Below are positions 31,955-45,921 of a stretch of 64,000 nucleotides of DNA, one piece after another. The stretch is from the NCBI GenBank assembly GCA_019009955.1, contig CM032230.1:11337501-11401500 (forward strand), read 5' to 3'. Source of the stretch: Riptortus pedestris. Lineage: Eukaryota; Arthropoda; Insecta; Hemiptera; Alydidae. The notes under the pieces are model-generated. The model searched no databases. It saw only the letters and a list, made by a program, of their open reading frames with translations, and was not told the origin of the DNA. A program made the position numbers and the translations under genes. Each line of letters starts with the position of its first letter. Positions within the stretch are counted from its first letter, which is position 1.

Positions 31955-32624
31955 GTCTGTTACCGCTCTAGCGGTCGCAATTTTTGTTTGATCGTTACTA
32001 AACTCGATATTTAGTCGTTTTATGTAAAAAGAAAGATCAAGTTCGTTAACGGCTGGAATCGAACGAGAATTATGTAAATTCCAAATATCTCCGTTGCTAT
32101 ACGTCGGATCGAAAATTTGTACAGAATAATTTACTATAAATGTTTTTATATACATTTATTCCCTATCTTGAATATTAACCGAGATATTTGCATTTTTATT
32201 AAATTTGGGCTGATAACGGATTTTTGAATATCCCGCAAAAAGCTAGTTCGGTCCTTTGCCGTAACTGTTCGTCTCTCGTATGGAGATTTCTCTATTGTAT
32301 AACTTCACGTGGGAAATCTGCTTAGTTTACGCAGCCCCTGCGTGACGGACTTTTTTTATTGTGTGTTGGACATGTCGGGCATTGTTCGGCTCTGGTGGAA
32401 GCTTCTTCTAACCTTACTTGTCGTTTCAGCTTTTACTTTGTGAGATTAATGCAAATACGTTCTGTTCATCCGCCCCCCCCCTACTTTAGTTTTTGGGCTA
32501 CTAAAATTTGAGTTATTAAAATATAAATTATTCTTACAACTCAGAAGCCTTTTCCTTTAGGAATTTATTAGAATTAACTGAAAGATTTCTCATTACCGTT
32601 TGTATTAACTCATAGTGGTGTTGT

Positions 32625-32707
32625 GTTACCAGTATGCAGATTTCTCTATTGTAAAACTTCACATGGGAAATCTGCTTAGTTTACGCAGCCCCTGCGTGAC
32701 GGACTTT
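32625..32707 (-). mobile_element. Family A 5' head fragment
   Basis: Contains TTCACATGGGAAATCTGCTTAG and TTTACGCAGCCCCTGCG, matching the left end of family A. It abuts the LINE endonuclease remnant. Confidence 0.7.
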
Positions 32708-32775
32708 TTAAAAGAAGAAAGTGTCAGGCAAACTCTGAAACGTCACCAGGTAAATGATTGGCTCCTGATGATTAA

Positions 32776-33005
32776 GGTAAGTTGTAAACCTGTTAATTTT
32801 GTTATTATACAAGTGTATTTACCTACATAGATGAAGAAGTCGAACTAGGATATAATGAAATAGAAGAATTACTAAATATGACAACAATAGACAATGTTCT
32901 AATTGTGGGAGATTTTAATGATGTAATAGGGGAAGGCCATTTCGGCCACAAAACGGCCGACAAATACGGTCTAGCTATTAAAAAGTTCAAAGAATTCTAT
33001 TTTTT
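32776..33005 (+). pseudogene. LINE apurinic-like endonuclease fragment
   Basis: FVIIQVYLPT, then (after one frame change at about 32830) EEVELGYNEIEELL, NVLIVGDFNDVIG and KYGLAIKKFKEF. These match the VYAPT and GDFNAxxG motifs of RTE/Jockey-type LINE endonucleases. Only this domain is left; no reverse transcriptase adjoins it. Confidence 0.75.
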
Positions 33006-33044
33006 GTTATATCATTTATTATAAATAATAATTAATTTTAAAAA

Positions 33045-33512
33045 AGTCCGTCACCCAGGGGCTGCGTAAACTATGCAGATTTCTCATGTGAAGTTATACA
33101 ATATAGAAATCTCCATACGAGAGCCGAACATTTACGACAAAGGGCCGAACTAGCTTTTGGCGGGAAACTGTCATACGTTATCGGCCCAAATTTAATAAAA
33201 TTGCAAATATCTCGGTTAATATTCAATATAGAGAATAAATGTATAGAACAATATTTATATTAAATTTAATTTGGAATAAGATTGGTTCTATACAATTTTT
33301 CGATCCGACTTACGGTAACGGAGATATTTCGAATTTTCGAAAATCCCCCCTCTAACCCCCCCCCCCCCATCCCACTAGGTTGAATGATATATTGAGGAGA
33401 AGTAACATTAGGGCAATTGTAAATCAAGATTTTTGCATACTCATGAAGCCGTTTTCGAAAGATTTTAGACAATTCTTGGAGATGATGAAAATGAGGTCCA
33501 TTCATAATAGTA
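33045..33512 (+). mobile_element. Family A 5' part, variant
   Basis: Starts TCCGTCACCCAGGGGC, then GAACTAGCTTTTGGCGGG, GCAAATATCTCGG and TCGATCCGACTT. After the C-run (33346-33368) it departs from the other copies and resumes with GATGAAAATGAGGTCC. Confidence 0.65.
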
Positions 33513-33639
33513 TCTATTTACATACTTGTCTGCTACCGTTTGTATTTATTTACTTAGTATTCACGGCGGTGTTACCAGTATATAGATTTATCTATTGTAA
33601 ACCTTCGCGTGGGAAAATTTATATAGTTTATGAAACCCT

Positions 33640-33960
33640 GCTTGACTGACTTGCTATTGAGGTCGTACTCATGACGCGAGTTTCGAAAAATGTCTTCAAA
33701 TGTCTATCAATCCTACCCAGGAGATGACGAAAATGAGGTCCGTTCAAAATTATATATATATATATCTGTTAACGCTCTAGCGGTAGCAATTTTTGTTTGT
33801 TCGCTTCCAAACTCGATATTTAATCGTTTTATATTTATTTTTAGGCAAACGTGCACATACGAAATTTTGTATTTTGTGTTATTAAAAGTAGCTTTTGTTT
33901 TAAACACAATATTATTAAATTTAATATCCTAATCGCTTGAAATATCATGCAGGATAACGT
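33640..33960 (-). mobile_element. Family A 3' part, minus
   Basis: GCTATTGAGGTCGTACTCATGA, TGTCTATCAATCCTACC, then AACGCTCTAGCGGTAGCAA. It changes to unrelated, family B-like sequence (TATTTTGTGTTATTAAAAGT) near 33840. Confidence 0.65.
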
Positions 33961-33973
33961 CTGTCGGGTCCGC

Positions 33974-33974
<1 letters not shown>

Positions 33975-34024
<50 letters not shown>
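33975..34024 (+). repeat. AT microsatellite
   Basis: Pure (AT)n of about 48 bp belonging to the family A copy that follows. Confidence 0.9.
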
Positions 34025-34028
<4 letters not shown>

Positions 34029-34162
34029 CATTAAAATTTTGAACGGAGCTCATTTTTGTCATTTCCTAGGTAGGATCGATGGACATGTGAGGAAATTTGT
34101 CGAAAATGGCGTCATGAGTACGAGCTGAATAGCTGATTTACCTTAATGGAAATCTGCCAATG
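34025..34162 (+). mobile_element. Family A 3' end just upstream of the SAPCD2-like gene
   Basis: Has GAACGGAGCTCATTTTTG, GTAGGATCGATGGACATG and the terminal GATTTACCTTAATGGAAATC hairpin plus TGCCAA. It ends about 210 bp before the presumed start codon of the next gene. Confidence 0.7.
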
Positions 34163-34374
34163 AATGTAAGTGGAGAGCCAGTAGTGCCCCTTGTAGTGTT
34201 TGGCCGTCGAGGCGACTAGAGAGCGCTACTCCTCCTAGGGGCGACACCTCCCCGTCCCTGGAGCAACAGGTAGTCCGTCTCGCTTGTTTCATATTTCCAG
34301 ATTGTCTCCTTGTCATTCTCTCTATTCTATTGTTGTATGTGTCAAACGAATGTAGAGCTTTAGGACGAGCAGCA

Positions 34375-34440
34375 ATGTCAGAGAGAGCTGAGCAGGCTAG
34401 AGTCACTCTCGCCTCAGTACAGGCCACAAACAATCAACAG
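34375..34440 (+). CDS. SAPCD2: SAPCD2-like exon 1 (start)
   Basis: ATG followed by SERAEQARVTLASVQATN; donor GTTAGA at 34441, phase 0. The preceding 200 bp is GC-richer than the surroundings and likely 5'UTR or promoter. Confidence 0.72.
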
Positions 34441-37400
34441 GTTAGAGCGTATTTTTCAAAACTACCCGTTTTGACACTTCATTGTTTTATAAGCTATAAC
34501 ACTTTGAATGAGCTTCTTTTCCTAATAAATAGTTTCAGATTTTTTTCCCCATTCATTTTTTTATTTATAAGTATTCTTTCATTGATACCATTATCAGCAG
34601 AACGACTTTTTAAATTTTTATAAACCAGATTTGCTGCTGTTTTACCCAGGAGGGCCTCCCTATTCATATTTACACTCTTTATACAAAATTCTTAATTTCC
34701 TATTGTCTAATTGTTACTTTCCTCCAAAATATCTCACTAATGCAATTTGTTTTTGTAAACAAAATTTAAATTATTATTTTCTAATAAATGGTATTACATA
34801 ATTTCAAATTGAATTACATTTGACCTGTTTGTTACTTTTTAATTTGGTGGATGTTGTGATTTATTTTTAGACCTCTATTTGCAATAAATGGTATTGCCCA
34901 ATATGAAAGGGAATTTTAATCGAGCTATAATCCACTTTTCAATTTGTATAAATTTCACATTATTTGTACCCCAATATTGCTGTAACTTATGTTACAATGA
35001 ATGAAAAAGACATAGCTTCCCTTTAATTTTTTTTCTTTTAATTTTGTGAAAGTTTTGATTATATTCATCCTTTTTTCCCCATTTTCTATAAATGGGGTTA
35101 CCTAGATGGTGAGTTATATTAAAACTGCTTAGCTTTTTTAATTTTCAGGAGCTCTAGAATATTTCATTTTTTGCACCCTACATTTGTTTACTATTATAAG
35201 TTTTTATTTATTTATTATTATTTCTTTATTATATTTACTCACAAATTATGAAAAGTATAGAAAAAAAATAGAGGAATTTCAGAAATTAGGAATTTTGGTA
35301 AGAAGAGAATTTTTATATATAAACATGCTCCAAAGAAATTGAAACCAGAAATTTCAGTAGTTTACTACTTACTGATTCTTAGCTAGCTCATTCATAGCAT
35401 TGCATTATTTATTATATATTTAAATGAAATCTATGGATGGAAGAAAATTTCAAATATTATCCGTGAAATCGCAAATTTAATTTACTTGAACTTTGGCTTT
35501 TCCATTTTTTCATACCACCGGCGGTTTTACAATTGCTTTTATCAGGTTTTATTTAGAAAAAGTAATTACTGACGTTGTTTAAATGACATTAACTTCTTCC
35601 AATGTATGCCAAAGCCAAATCGTGGTGTAAAAGTAAATATAACGTTATGCTATGTAATTATAATTCAATGATTGGAGCTCGGGTGCTTATGCTCTTGTGC
35701 ACCACAAGCTACTTGCATATGAAATGTAAATATAGATATTTGATATTGTAATTATTTATGCACAATGATGGGTATTTCAAGTTGAAATACATTTTAATAT
35801 TTTTAATAAAGATATTTATACTGTTTCGTTTAGATTCCTATGTCTCCAACGCATGTCCAGTCTCCTACTCTTGAAGGCCTTCCGAAGCAATTTGTTGCAG
35901 CACTGAGAACTCTTTTTGATATATTGGACGAGAAAGCCATTGGATTTGTAATGTTTTCTGGTAAGTTGATATAATTATTCATCATGGTGAAATCTACCGA
36001 AACATTTTTTTAACCATTACAAATTTATATAAATTGCAATCCCAATTTATAATGTATTTGTATTCTGCAGAAGTGGCCAGAGTTTTTTAACCAGGCCCCT
36101 GTGAATATTCTAAACAAAATATAGTATCTTTATCTGACTAAACGCTTTGTTTATTGCAGACATAGAAAATAGGTGGCAGGATGATGGGACTAAAGGACTA
36201 CCAAAGGGTGTGATAGAAAGTTTAAGGAAAGTCACTCCCCCTAATGGTCTACTTTCATTCGAGAGATTTTGTGCTGGGCTCAAGATATGCCTCTTAAGGA
36301 ACCAGGTAAATTAATACATCTAGCAGTAATAATTCAGTTATTTATTCATCTCCACTTTGTGATACTAAGACTAATTGGGACAGGTTATCTACATGTTTAT
36401 ACCCTTTAGGCGACTAAGGATTTTATTAAATGAGTTGACCACTAAATAAATTCCCTTTGACCAAGTAAAAATTGAGCTTTAGACTCCAGGTTTGCTAAGT
36501 GATATTCAGACCAGTGCCTTAGCTCATGGCTATCCGGAGCCCCTTAAGTTATTTAATCCTCTCTTAGCAGATTTTATTTAAGGCTAACAATTTCTTAAGT
36601 GAATCTCAAAGAAAATTTTGAAACACCCCAGGGCCTACTTCAATTGAAATTTATATAGATATATAATTGTCTGTTAGTGCTCTATTTTGTGGTTGGTCAT
36701 ATCGATATGTTTAACATTTCATGAAAAACTTATGATGGGAGTTCTTTTAATAGAAGAAATCCAGACAATGTGGAGTGGGGCTATAGAGATGGAGTGCAGT
36801 ATAAATGTTGTATCAATATCATAATGCATCCCTTCACAAGATGTTTCCTCCTCCTTGTCTAAATTCTCAGTCAGTGGGGCAAGATTGGAGGGTAGATTAA
36901 AGTTGTAGTCTGCATACTCATAATGCCTATCAGCTTATACAGGCTATCTAACAACTCTGGCCTTGAGTGGATTTTTTTTCCACCCAATGGAATTGGTGTA
37001 AATGGAATTTTCCTCATTATGGCTTTATTTTTGGATGGTCTGATCCAGAAGGCCATGAGAAACTACTGCATGCGCTTGTGACCCTCTTATTCCCTTGTTC
37101 ATTCTCATGAAAATCAGATTTACCTGTTGAGGTGTAGATACTATTGTACATTCACATATATATTACCAGTTACACCATTAATATTGTTGGTTGGCCATGT
37201 TATTTATTCCCATAAATCTGCTGGAACTCAAGTATTAACCATGACATTTCTGGTTTTTAACTTTCAGCACACCAGTAAATCCTAATCACACTTATACTAC
37301 TTTCACATTAAGTTATTATATCACTTGATATCTCTTATCAGATTGAGTTTCATGTCTTTTTTTAAGTGGCCAGAACTAAGGGAAAAAAGAGAATATCTCA

Positions 37401-38472
37401 TGGGAAATCTGCTTAGTTTACACAGCCCGTGTGTGATAGACTATTTTTACTAATGAGAGCAACAGATATTACTATTTTAAATATGCTAATTTGAGAGAAA
37501 AATTTAACTTTCTCTAGGCTAGCAGAACATAATTATTAATGAAATGACTTGTAATTAAATTAATAGAAAAACATTATTAGAACATAATTAAATATACAAA
37601 GAGTTAAAAATTGAAGTTTATTTTTTTTTTTTTTTTACAGACAATAAACAAAAACTGAATTCTATCCCTGACGAAGGGATAATATATCTCTAGAAAATGG
37701 GATAACTCAGTCTTATTTAAACCTACCTTCTAAGTTTGCTCATTCTATAGCCATCTTCTCTGTTGGTGCTGTTTGGGCATTTCACTATCTCTATTAGCAC
37801 CTTGACTTCAACAAATTTGATGTGATGGTTGGTTTCCCAAAATGATGAGAATTCTGTCCAAAACATTTTCACGTTCTTAACTTGTTCTCCGATCCTCATG
37901 CTCAGGAGCAAGGTACACTGTATACTCCTGGCACTTTCGTATGGAGTTGGCTAGAGAAATGTTGGCCAAAAACATGAAGACACTGTCAATACCCAAATAC
38001 CTTGATTGTAATAATAACAAGAACAGTGGATGTCTACTAGTATAATTTCTTTCTTCTTTGCACAAAGTACAGGAATTATTGATAGTATTAATTTATCTTA
38101 TTTTGTTGGATAGATGGAGAACAAGAAGCGTGGAGGAGTGAGTCGAAGTAGCAGTGGGGCTGAGAACAATGATCCAGGAGTCCGACCACCATCAGCACCA
38201 CTATTAGATGCCGAGCCTAAGCAGGTGTGGTCTAGCAGGATGAGTAATATGCCGCAGCAGAGGACAATCAGCATGCCCCAGCTACCTGCCGATCCACCAC
38301 TCGGCATACCTATCAAGCCTCCTCTCTACGGACCTCCCAAGCCGCCCAGGTATACTTTCTACTTATTAGCACATTTGTCTTAAGGCAAATCATCTATTAG
38401 AGTTCTACTCATGACACAATTTTTGAAAAATCTCTTTAAGTGCCCATTGATCTGACGAAAACCGTGTGGGTT

Positions 38473-38557
<85 letters not shown>

Positions 38558-41060
38558 TAAATGAATATATAAATAGAATAGAATATATATTTATTTGTTA
38601 AAGATTTACATCTTGTACAAATTAAATAAACAAATAACAATTCTGTCTTTTTAAATAAATAATTAAATCCAAGTTCTTAAGATCAACAATAATATGACAA
38701 TAAAGTAATACAAAAAAAAAAAGCAATATAGTGTAAATAGTAAAATAAAGCACATAAAAGATAACTAAAAGCATTCTATCAACCCTTTTACGTCTTAATA
38801 TAACATTTAACTGGAGTGTGGTCCATCAACACTTATAGATTCTAGAGCATACTGACGTGATGAAGCAGTAAATCTTGTGTAGGTTTTCGAGGCTATCGAT
38901 ACTAAGTATCTCTTCAATTTTATGTACATCACTGACTGCTGAGGAAATTGTTTGTTGATATAAACAAATAGGAGAAACGTTTGTGTTGATATAAATAAAT
39001 AGGTGTAAATGATTTCCCCATATGGATAAATGTATTTTATCATGTCCTAGATATAGCAAACATCATAGACAAAAGGTTTATAGATTTTTGATTTTCTTTA
39101 AGAAAGATGTATTTATACCATGAACAATAAATTTGTTTAGTTGAATAGAATTTTTCGTCTTTTATAGTTTAGCAGATTTACCACGTCCTTCACCAGCGGA
39201 CAGCTATTGAGGTTGTACTCATAATACGATTTTCGAAAAATTTCTTGTTATTATATATCAGATTGAAAAGTCCTATAGAGCCTCTCTTATATTTAATGGA
39301 CTATGAATGTTATTACATATATGTTTTCTCTGTCTTGAATATTAACTGAGATATTTGCATTTTTTAGTTTTCATACTTCAGTAAACCTCTACTCCTACTC
39401 ATGTCATATTAATAATTAGCTGTTATAACTTCAGCCTCTTTATTTGAACCTTTAATTTATGTGATCACTCATTTTCTGTGAAAGACAGATATATAAAAAA
39501 GTGCTTGTGACTGATTGCGTAGAAGTGCAGTGGGCCTTGAGAGGAACGTTGAGAAGTCTGAGATCAGATCAGCTCTGCAGAGCTGGCAGTTGGGGATGAT
39601 GAATGGAGCTAGGGGGCGGAGCGTGGGTGATGGCAAGCCTGCCTCGGCCGCTGAGCAGCATAAGAAGGCTACTGTTCGAAGGAGAGAGCCTAGGAGGCAT
39701 ACCCTACAGAATGGCATTGACTACAATATGGTATGATCAAATACTAACTCCTTATACATTTCTATCCTTCAATCTAAACATTTCTAATAGTGCACCCATA
39801 CAATCCTACTCTCAAGATTTCTTTCAGTGAAAAAAACTAGTTTTCTTTTTCGAAAATAGCTGTGTTTCCTAAATTATATAAGATACGAAAGCGGGCCAAT
39901 AAGTCTGTCTTTTTGAACAAAACATTAAGGTCTATTTAATCTAAAGTAAGGTTAACACCATGGACCATTATCAACACTCACTATTTTCCTCTTCCGATTA
40001 CAATTCCTAATCATTTTTGATACCAATATATTGGTTTGAGAAAATACTCAAAACCCTTTCCTATTTTATTTAAAGATTCTATTTAATTTTTATCTTAAAT
40101 TGTATTTAGTTGAAGAAGATGAAGCAGATAGAGCTGGAAAAGGATGTCTTGATGCAGGGGCTAGAAGCAGTCGACCGAGCAAAAGATTGGTACATGAAGC
40201 AAATAGCATCCGTTCAAGAGAAAATGACTAATCTTGGAAGAGCGGGTCATTCAGTAAGTTATAATTTTTGTGTCTTTTAACTCTTAGGTTACTGAATATA
40301 ATTATAGTAGGTGTGGTAACCAACTGCAATAAGTTTTTATGTATTAAATTCATTGTTTGTTTTTTTAATGGGGATTTAAAAATTTGGAAACAGTTCTTGA
40401 AGTGCCTCATAGAACTGCTTTCTGTGACACTTATTAATAGCTCAGGTAAATTTATATATTTTGTTAAGTTAATTATGGTTTTTGGAATTAAGCCATTTTT
40501 TGATGTCACAATTGCAGCAACAGTGACAGAATCTAGGTTGTAAAGGGCACTTATTTCTATAACTGTAAGACATTAATTTTCTTGCGGTTATTCTCTTCAT
40601 TTCGTAGATCTATATTATTGATGTCAGCAGATTTTTTCCCTTTGTTGGCGACAAGAATATTAGGGTCATTATGATGGACAGTAAGATCTGTCATCATCGC
40701 TTTATCCCAATGTATTTTTAAATAATCTTTTTTGAGTAATGCAACTGTAATAAAGGAGCTCATTATCCAACATACCGAATTTAGTAGCTATCACCTGTTG
40801 ATATATTTTAGCCACTTTATACCTCAGCAAATATTCTGTCCTTGCCAATACCTCGTAACCTACATGATTATTATTAATAGAAGCTTTTTATTTTCATTCA
40901 ATGAAAATGAAAGTCTTTAGTTCAGTTGGCCATGAAAAGCTGGGACCTAGATTGCACAACTTTGGTGGTCCACTTCCTGCTGTTTTTGTATTATTAAAGA
41001 CTAATTTCTCTTCTTTATTTAAGTAGCTCCTGGATTGGTTCATAGGCATGAGGTCCGTTC

Positions 41061-41130
<70 letters not shown>

Positions 41131-43262
41131 TAGCTAAGGTACCCGGCTTCGCCCGGGAATTCATTTGAGGCTGAATGATGTGGTATTTTTTTTGGTAAGC
41201 CTTTAGTTTGCACAGTATTTTGACATTTCCCCGTACCATACCAGTGTTTAGGGTCTATACCCGTCGTTGCTGTGTGCTGAATGATGATAGTATTTTTTTG
41301 GGCAAGGCTTCAATGTTTACAACTACACTTCCCGTCTGGGCGTATTGTTTTCCCGTGAGGGTCAGGCAGGCGACTTATAAATGAGAAATTTTACTGTTGA
41401 AGAATAAATAAAAATGTGTTCCTAATCTATCCCTTTCCACTTCTTAAGTCTCCTTTTTGAATACTCATCATAATCATGGATTGCATTTATTACAATTAAA
41501 TATATAATGAAACTTATTTCCTGTTAAAAACCAATCCGAGCACATGTAGTTTAAGCATAGTTTTGTACATTAGATTATTTTCGTAATTGCGTAATAGCAG
41601 AGCTCAGTGGAAGTCACTTCCAGGAATGGCAGCATTTCACTGGTAATAAGATAACTCAATTAACTGTTTAGGCTCCTGTCATCTTCCGGTCCAGCATGAG
41701 GGCTAAACACCATGTTTTTCTTAAATTATTGATTCAGAGTATTATTTTAATAATTTATCTACCTGACGGAATTAAATAATAGTATTACCCTAAAAATAAT
41801 TTCATTTATATTCAAGGAGATGGGTGAGGGGAAGAGATTGTAGCCCTCCCAGCAAAATAAGTAATACTTTAAATCATATTAAGTTTAACCGGATATTGTC
41901 TTTTTTCATAATGGCATTACCATTGACGTCTAATTGTTATGATGGTACATATTTGTTTCAATAACATCAAAATATCGGAAATAAGATATATATTAGCAGA
42001 AACAAAGAGTTTGCTTCCCTACAACTTCCGCTATCGCTCCTTGTGCCAATGCTCTTATAGAATACATTTCTATTGGAAATAAATAACAATGTTATTCTCT
42101 CGGAAAAAAAAATAAATGAGAAGGAGGCGACGGAGATATATAACCTCACTAATCCGAATCATATTTAGAGTTATCAAATGTGACTTTAACACAAAATCAT
42201 TTTTCATAATATGCATTCATTAAAAACGCTTAAGTAAGCACTAATCAAATGAATTACTCCGGCTATAGTTTTAGCGTATATCCCGTGTTTACATCATTTT
42301 ACAAAAAAAGTGAATACAACAAATGTTACTCAAAATAAACAACTTTTGTTATGTGCATATTTATCGAAAAATCAATGCGAAACGAAATATTGCTATTTTT
42401 CTTTTCAGGCCGCCTCTACAACCCCCCACTCCTGTTTGAACCTAAAAATTTTAATATAGCTTATAATCTTGGAAGAATTAATGATAATTTACATACCGAG
42501 TTTTTTTTTAAGTTCGGTTCAATCGTTAGTGCCCAACAAAATTGTTGACTCCCGTCCTAGTTTTAAGTGTATATCTCGTTTATACTTCATTATACGACGA
42601 TAGTGTATATAATAAAGGTTTCTCTAAATAACAAAATAAACAACTTTTGTTATGTGCATATTTGCCGAAACACCAATAGGAAACGGAATATCACTATTTT
42701 TAATTTCAGGCGTCCCTTATGACCCCCACTCCTGCCCGTCCCTAGAAATGTTTGTATGGCTTATTATAAGGAAGGCGTTAGTGCTAATACACATACCGAG
42801 TTTTATTTAGTTCGGTTGAGTCTTTGTGCCAAATAAAATTGTTGACTCCCGCTATAATTTTTAGCGTATAACACCTTTATAGTTCGGTATACGAAAAAAG
42901 TGTATATAACAAAAGTTACTCTAAATAACAAAATAAACAACTTTTGTTATATGCATATTTGCCAAAAAACCAATAGGAAACGAAATATCGCTATTTTTAA
43001 TTTCAGGCCTCCCTTATAACCCCCACTCCTGTTCGTCTCAGAGAATATTAATATAGCCTAAAGTCTAAGTTGGGTTAGTAGTAATACACATACCAAGTTT
43101 TATAAAATTCGGTTCAGCCGTTTATGCGTGAAAAGGTAACAAACAAACAAACAAACAAACAGACACCAAAGAAACAAAATGCAGTTATGGTGTCTATGAC
43201 ATGTGAAACGAAAAGTTATCGTGAAATTTCGCGAAAAAAATCAATGTACAGACAGAGGTTAC

Positions 43263-43336
<74 letters not shown>

Positions 43337-45889
43337 TGGCTTACATACCAACTCTTCAGGGGGTATCCCTTTTCAAAAAATAATAACATTACTTTAACAA
43401 AACCCTATGATAATTCTTTGCTAGATACTATATTAATAAGTGCCTACTTACACAATATATTTATTAAATTCAATTACAAATGGCTACTTACATTTTTGAA
43501 GTGCTCGTTTCCCTCTTACATTCGTTGCGACTGTCCTCACTGAGGAGGTTGTTGATACTGAGGTTCCCGAAGTAGGTTGTCAGCTGCCTACAGATCATTA
43601 TTTACACGTCACCTTAACTCGATTATTCTTTTTTTTATTTACTGTCTTTTTTCTATTTTTTATTATGTGAGTATTCTTTTTTATTTTTCGTTTAGTATTA
43701 TATCTTCCTTCGTCAATTACTTGAACTTTTTAAAAATTGAGCTGTGTTTCTTTGAGAAGGAATGATCCCTCAAAGCAGTTTTATTTTCATTATTGTCAAT
43801 ACTTGTTACGTGTCGCTTTAACCTTTATTATTCACCAATATTAGTACTATTGCAGGTGTTACAGCTTATTGTTTATCTTATATATTAAAATGAATATTTG
43901 TCTCTGTGTCCTTTATAGAATCGTAAACGGCTGAACCAAATTTTATGAAATTTAATATGTATATTACTACTAAAACAGGTTAGGTTTTAGGCTATATTAA
44001 TGCAAGAGTGGGGGTTACAAGGGAGACCTGAAATTACAAATAGCGATATTTCGTTTCCTTTTGGTTTTTCTGCAAATATGCACACAGCAAAAGTTTTGTA
44101 TTTTGTTATTTAGAGTAACTTTTGTTTTTACACATATACTGAAGTATAAATGAGTTATATGCAAAAAACTATAGTGGGAGTCAACAATTTTATATGGCAC
44201 AAAAAACTCAACCGAATTAAATGAAACTTCATATGTGATTTGGTATTAACATCTCTCTGATTATAAGCTATATTAAAATTTTGAGGTACGAACAGGAGTG
44301 GGGTTTATAAGGGAGGTGTGAAATATAAGATCGCGATATTTCGTAGTCTATTCATTTTTCGGCTTATGTGCATATAACGAAAGTTGTTTGTTTTGTTATT
44401 TAAAGTAACTTTTGTTATATGCACTTTTGCCGAATAACAAAGTTTAAATGAGGTATACACGAAACACTATTTCTGGAATTAATTAACTCTGCACTGTTAA
44501 TATATGTTATTCTTTACTGAACATGTTTTGTACCATTAAGATTATGCAGTTCACTTTCCAAACATACAAAAGAATATTTTTAATAGTGGTTATTACGTAT
44601 ATGAAACAGTTGCCATCCTAGTGATGCTTTGGACCACTTTCGAGGAAATGAACATTTATTCATAGATAGTTCGAAAAGCAGAATTCTTTCTATGATTATG
44701 AATAATATGGCTTATACGATAATCTATGATTATATTATATATAAAAAAATATACATACACTGGAAACATGTAACATAAAAATATTGTGTATTTTGTAGAA
44801 TTATGTCCATTACAAATACTTTTATTATTAACATATCCCCAGCACACTGGACTCGGGTGTAAATCTAAGCATTGAAAATGTAAAAATATTGTACAAAGTT
44901 AAGCCCAAAAAGAAATACCATCATCATTCAGCCTCAAATGACTTCCCGGGCGATTTTGATCCTATTACTTTATCTTTAATTCTAGTAACATTTTTTTTTT
45001 TTTTTTATTGTTATATTTCCAGTCTATATATTTCTGGGTGATAGTTGAATATTAATACAATATCTAGCAAAGAATTATCGCAAGGTTTTGTTAAATTAAT
45101 GTTATTTTTTGAAAAGGATATCCCTTGAAGAGGTGGTATGTAAGCCACGAAACATGTAGGGCAGTTTGAATAAAGTTTGTGCGAAAAATTTTTTAATGAA
45201 CCTGGTCATGAAACTATGAGGAGTTAATTACTGTATTTTGTTGCTTGCAGGAGCAATGGAGCGAGGCGCAGGGTGAGAGAGTGGAACTGCTCCGTGCTCG
45301 AATCCTAGAGGTGAATAGGCACCTTGCGACGCTCACCGATCCTGGCCTGCCTCTCCACATGAACCTAGCTGTCAGCCCTCACTCCTCATCTGTCATATCT
45401 CGTCTCAGGCAACAGAATCATATACTCACTCAGGTCAGTCCCCTCACACTCAATAGTTTAAACCCATAACTTCCTTACATTTAATTCAGAATTGTATACC
45501 CATCCATCACTCAACTTCTCAGTATATTGCAACATGTACAAATTCCGGCTATATATGGCTTAATATAAGAGCAATAATGAATTGCGGGAGTCGAGTGGAT
45601 TTTGAAAAGGTTTGACTAACAAGGTGAGTGCATGGCCATCTCCCCACTGAAAATTTTTTAGTCTGTAGTCCCTAGTGAAAAACAAATTCTGTTAAAGTGA
45701 GAGAATGCACTTTCGTGCATTCGTCTAAAAAAAAAAAAAATGTTATAGATTTGTCTGAAAGTCTTGAGATGTTGCAAATACATATACACCAAAGAGTTTG
45801 CCGAGTTGGTAGTGCTCTCTTTTTGTAACTACAAGATCTCGAAATCGAATCTCACCATGAGCGACTATTTTTTCTGAATTTGTTTTTTA

Positions 45890-45921
<32 letters not shown>

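Larger units (their letters stand above)
30835..32349 (-). mobile_element. Near-complete family A element with mariner inside
   Basis: The reference copy: about 582 bp without the mariner at 30972-31904. The 3' end at 30835 has CTAA and the GATTTCCCTTAAGGGAAATC palindrome. The 5' end at 32349 reads TCCGTCACGCAGGGGC on the minus strand. Subterminal inverted repeats of AGCAGATTTCCC sit at 30837-30848 and 32311-32322. A central AT microsatellite is present. Noncoding. The layout resembles Helentron-derived HINE/DINE-1 elements; the class is inference. Confidence 0.75.
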
